Below, piece after piece: positions 62,096 to 64,000 of a DNA stretch of 64,000 bases. The position numbers and the translations under genes were made by a program. The stretch comes from a bacterium. GTDB lineage: Bacteria; SAR324; XYD2-FULL-50-16. Numbering within the stretch: the stretch's first letter is position 1; every line of letters starts with the position of its first letter. The notes beneath the pieces are model-generated. The model saw only the letters and a program-made list of their open reading frames with translations. It ran no database searches and had not been told where the DNA came from. Location: the NCBI GenBank assembly GCA_018829445.1, contig JAHJTV010000038.1, forward strand, positions 182,337 through 246,336, read 5' to 3'.

Positions 62096-63381
62096 TAGGC
62101 CTCCTCTTCCCCACGAAGTATTTTGATATTTTTGATAAAAGTACTAATGACCCAAATTGCGAAAACAGAGATGACAATGAAAAAAGACCAGTTTCCTATT
62201 TTATCCAATATGGATGTAATCTGTTTGGAAAGCGGTATTATTTCCATTTCAGCCAGTTTCCCTGGAAGTGCAAAAGCCCGATTTACAAAACCGGCAAGTA
62301 CAGCCATTGCATAAAAACCACGAATAGTAATCCCATTTACAACCTTGGTTGTCATGGCACCAACTTGAATTCCGATTAACGACCCCAGCAACATTCCTAT
62401 AGCCATGGTGTAAAAAATGAAACCGTATATGGCATACTGGCTGATGGATGAATAACCCGCAGTAAAAATAATCTGAAATATGTCAGTTCCCACCGTAGTC
62501 ATGGAGGATACACCCAGTACGTACACAAAAATCGGGAATGTTAAAAAACCACCTCCAACACCCATAATTGCAGCAAAAAAACCGACTAATGCGCCGCAGG
62601 CAATCAGAAAAACTGCTGATATTTGCCTTCCTCCGGGGATTAAATTCTCATCAAACGTAATCATCGGTGGAATTCTCACAGATTGAATCTTTTGGGGAAG
62701 AGTACCCATTTCTACTCCTTCCTGCTTTCCTCCATGAAAATCTGAGCTTTTTCCAGCGTTACGTGCACCAAGGAAATCAATCAAGGAATAACTACCAAGT
62801 ATTCCAAGCATCACAACATAGATGGTGGTAATAAATGTATCACTCAGCACCGGATTAATCTCATAAAGCATTCGATTAATAACACCACCCCCGGTCGCTC
62901 CGCCTATTGACCCAACTAAAAATAAAAGAGCTAAGCGAATAGAGATGTTACCTAATTTCTTGTGAATAACACTGCCCATAATGGCTTTGGCAAAAATATG
63001 AAACAAATCGGTTCCAACAGCCAGAATACCCTTAATACCAGCACTCATCAATGCCGGTGCAATAATAAATCCCCCTCCTGCACCAATAGCACCGGTGATC
63101 AATCCAGCTCCCAATCCAATTAATATTGAGGCAATAAAAATGCCGGGAGTAAAAAAAGCGGGACTATAAGCTTTTTTCCCACCGAGTGTTTCGGGGAGAA
63201 TATCTACTACTTGGTCTGCAATAGCTAATCCACCAAATAGTATTGGTATGATTAACAGACAAAGAATAATGATTCTCTTTCGATCATTGAATATGGTATT
63301 GGATATTTCCAACTCCCATTTAGCATGAGCTCTGGAAGCGCTCATTAAGAAAAATCCCATCGATTTTAATGCTTTTATCAT
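62095..63381 (-). CDS. TSUP-family transporter (TauE/SafE) of a signalling operon
   Basis: A 428-residue inner-membrane protein, longer than the usual 250-270. Both halves carry the TSUP repeat: GAGLITGAIGAGGGFIIAPALMSAGIKGILAVGTDLFHI (about 80-120) and GALVGFFAAIMGVGGGFLTFPIFVYVLGVSSMTTVGTDIFQI (about 260-300). A polar insert of about 60 residues lies between halves, and an N-terminal amphipathic segment precedes the first helix. The family moves sulfite, sulfonates and similar anions. Its ATG overlaps the stop of the response regulator gene by 4 nt (ATGA), so regulator, carrier and partner are made together. Confidence 0.94.
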   Translation of the reverse strand: MIKALKSMGFFLMSASRAHAKWELEISNTIFNDRKRIIILCLLIIPILFGGLAIADQVVDILPETLGGKKAYSPAFFTPGIFIASILIGLGAGLITGAIGAGGGFIIAPALMSAGIKGILAVGTDLFHIFAKAIMGSVIHKKLGNISIRLALLFLVGSIGGATGGGVINRMLYEINPVLSDTFITTIYVVMLGILGSYSLIDFLGARNAGKSSDFHGGKQEGVEMGTLPQKIQSVRIPPMITFDENLIPGGRQISAVFLIACGALVGFFAAIMGVGGGFLTFPIFVYVLGVSSMTTVGTDIFQIIFTAGYSSISQYAIYGFIFYTMAIGMLLGSLIGIQVGAMTTKVVNGITIRGFYAMAVLAGFVNRAFALPGKLAEMEIIPLSKQITSILDKIGNWSFFIVISVFAIWVISTFIKNIKILRGEEEA

Positions 63382-63812
63382 GATTTCTCCTTTATTTCAG
63401 TTTCCTCAGATTTCTTTTCTCTATGTCGTTTCTGTTCTTCAAGAACCAATTTATGCTCATGAGCCATCTTTATTTTTTCTATTAATTCCCCCAAGTCAAT
63501 CGGTTTGATAAGATAATCATAAACACCGGACGCCATTCCTTGAATAGCCGTTTCAATCTGGGCGTGCCCGGTAACAAAAATCACATGAATCTTTGGGTTG
63601 ATGGCCTTCATTCTTTCATAAGTCATCATTCCATCCATAGTCGGCATTAGCATGTCCAATACTACAATATCATACTCACAATGACGAATCCGATCCAACG
63701 CAGACTGGCCATTGAATGAGATATCTACATCAAAATCTCGCAGTTTTAGACGTTCTGATAGACTCTCAATATACTCTTTTTCATCATCAACCAGAAGTAT
63801 TTTAATCTTCAT
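63378..63812 (-). CDS. stand-alone response regulator of the TSUP/PEP-synthase-like operon
   Basis: A 144-residue receiver with the acidic pair D9-D10, phosphoacceptor Asp53 in VVLDMLMPTMDG, FVTGHA with the switch Thr, and LIKPIDLGE with the conserved Lys. A charged helical tail (LEEQKRHREKKSEETEIKEKS) replaces an output domain. It is the first gene of a coupled set with the TSUP carrier and the two-TM protein. As there is no output domain, it probably acts by protein-protein contact, perhaps with the carrier or the PEP-synthase-like protein. Confidence 0.94.
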   Translation of the reverse strand: MKIKILLVDDEKEYIESLSERLKLRDFDVDISFNGQSALDRIRHCEYDIVVLDMLMPTMDGMMTYERMKAINPKIHVIFVTGHAQIETAIQGMASGVYDYLIKPIDLGELIEKIKMAHEHKLVLEEQKRHREKKSEETEIKEKS

Positions 63813-63976
63813 TGCTCTTTTCCAAAGATGGTTAAAATATTTTCAAATGTTTTAGATAGATTCAGCAATGTCCGGTTAGGTTATTGCAACAATAACGAGA
63901 AACGGCTTTCAAAATAATGGAATGTACAAAGACGCCATTACTTTAACTTTAGCTATTATTTGTTTAGAAAAAGTAG

Positions 63977-63998
63977 GATGGGCTACTCGTTGCCCATC
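63977..63998. repeat. hairpin of a dispersed repeat at the window edge
   Basis: GATGGGC (63977-63983), loop, GCCCATC (63992-63998), with TACTCGTT between. It resembles a dispersed palindrome; the remaining 188 bp after the last gene hold nothing else. Confidence 0.4.
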
Positions 63999-64000
63999 AA

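Overview
The window reads as chromosomal DNA of an anaerobic, probably sulfate-reducing Desulfobacterota organism of moderate G+C. This is an inference from gene content: many acyl-CoA dehydrogenases and acyl-CoA ligases, a ferredoxin-coupled oxidoreductase set, TSUP anion carriers, CZB-type chemoreceptors, sigma54 activators, and many dispersed palindromic repeats. No rRNA, phage, CRISPR array or intact insertion sequence was seen. One tRNA-Ser(CGA) is present.

Region 1 (1-13100): a chemoreceptor with two periplasmic zinc-binding (CZB) modules lies behind a perfect 37-bp palindrome. Next is an uncharacterised signalling block: two overlapping unknown genes (3277-5402), a giant Ser/Thr kinase-ATPase (5637-9233), and a convergent GAF/sigma54 activator with an altered GAFTGA loop. 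An Asp-rich lipoprotein follows.

Region 2 (13450-33602): a catabolic island, all on the minus strand except one periplasmic binding protein. In transcription order it has an HpaB/4-hydroxybutyryl-CoA-dehydratase-fold flavoprotein, SDR, ferredoxin and two CrtI-like FAD oxidoreductases. These are followed by an NMO-type flavoprotein, an acyl-CoA dehydrogenase, an acyl-CoA ligase, a second acyl-CoA dehydrogenase, a second ligase, a thiolase-fold protein, a DUF35 partner, a MaoC hydratase, a third ligase and a BKACE enzyme. Several enzymes lack the textbook catalytic residue: the thiolase has no Cys, one acyl-CoA dehydrogenase has no Glu, and the dehydratase-fold protein lacks Fe-S cysteines. The pathway is therefore probably not plain fatty-acid oxidation. 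Activation of an unknown carboxylic acid, possibly cyclic or isoprenoid, followed by retro-aldol or beta-oxidation chemistry is a reasonable inference. A structured leader RNA may sit in front of the first gene.

Region 3 (34000-45300): two tandem metallo-beta-lactamase-fold hydrolases, a six-TM chemoreceptor, a TetR regulator with an acyl-CoA dehydrogenase that has a perfect 25-bp operator-like palindrome in its promoter, a TSUP carrier followed by a MITE-like element, and small genes (DUF3820, an unknown protein, a glycosyltransferase, a lipoprotein).

Region 4 (45300-54800): a REC-PAS-PAS-HD-GYP-REC protein, a canonical short-chain acyl-CoA dehydrogenase behind a TetR-type palindrome, an XRE-cupin regulator, AlaX (mischarged tRNA-Ala editing), DUF2007, a coiled-coil protein and a TGS-domain GTPase.

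Region 5 (55087-63812): a minus-strand signalling/transport block. It has a translationally coupled response regulator, TSUP carrier and two-TM protein, a PEP-synthase-like protein without the usual C-terminal barrel, a full Cache histidine kinase, a kinase-like protein with a decayed ATPase, and a response regulator with about 43 extra residues inside its receiver fold. Together with the 3277-10769 block, this is the best candidate for an undescribed system.

Intergenic DNA is rich in dispersed repeats: a 'GGTAGGGCGG' palindromic family with at least six members, a 'GCTAATCGCTAA' family, a 63-bp direct repeat and relics of a possible transposase-like reading frame.
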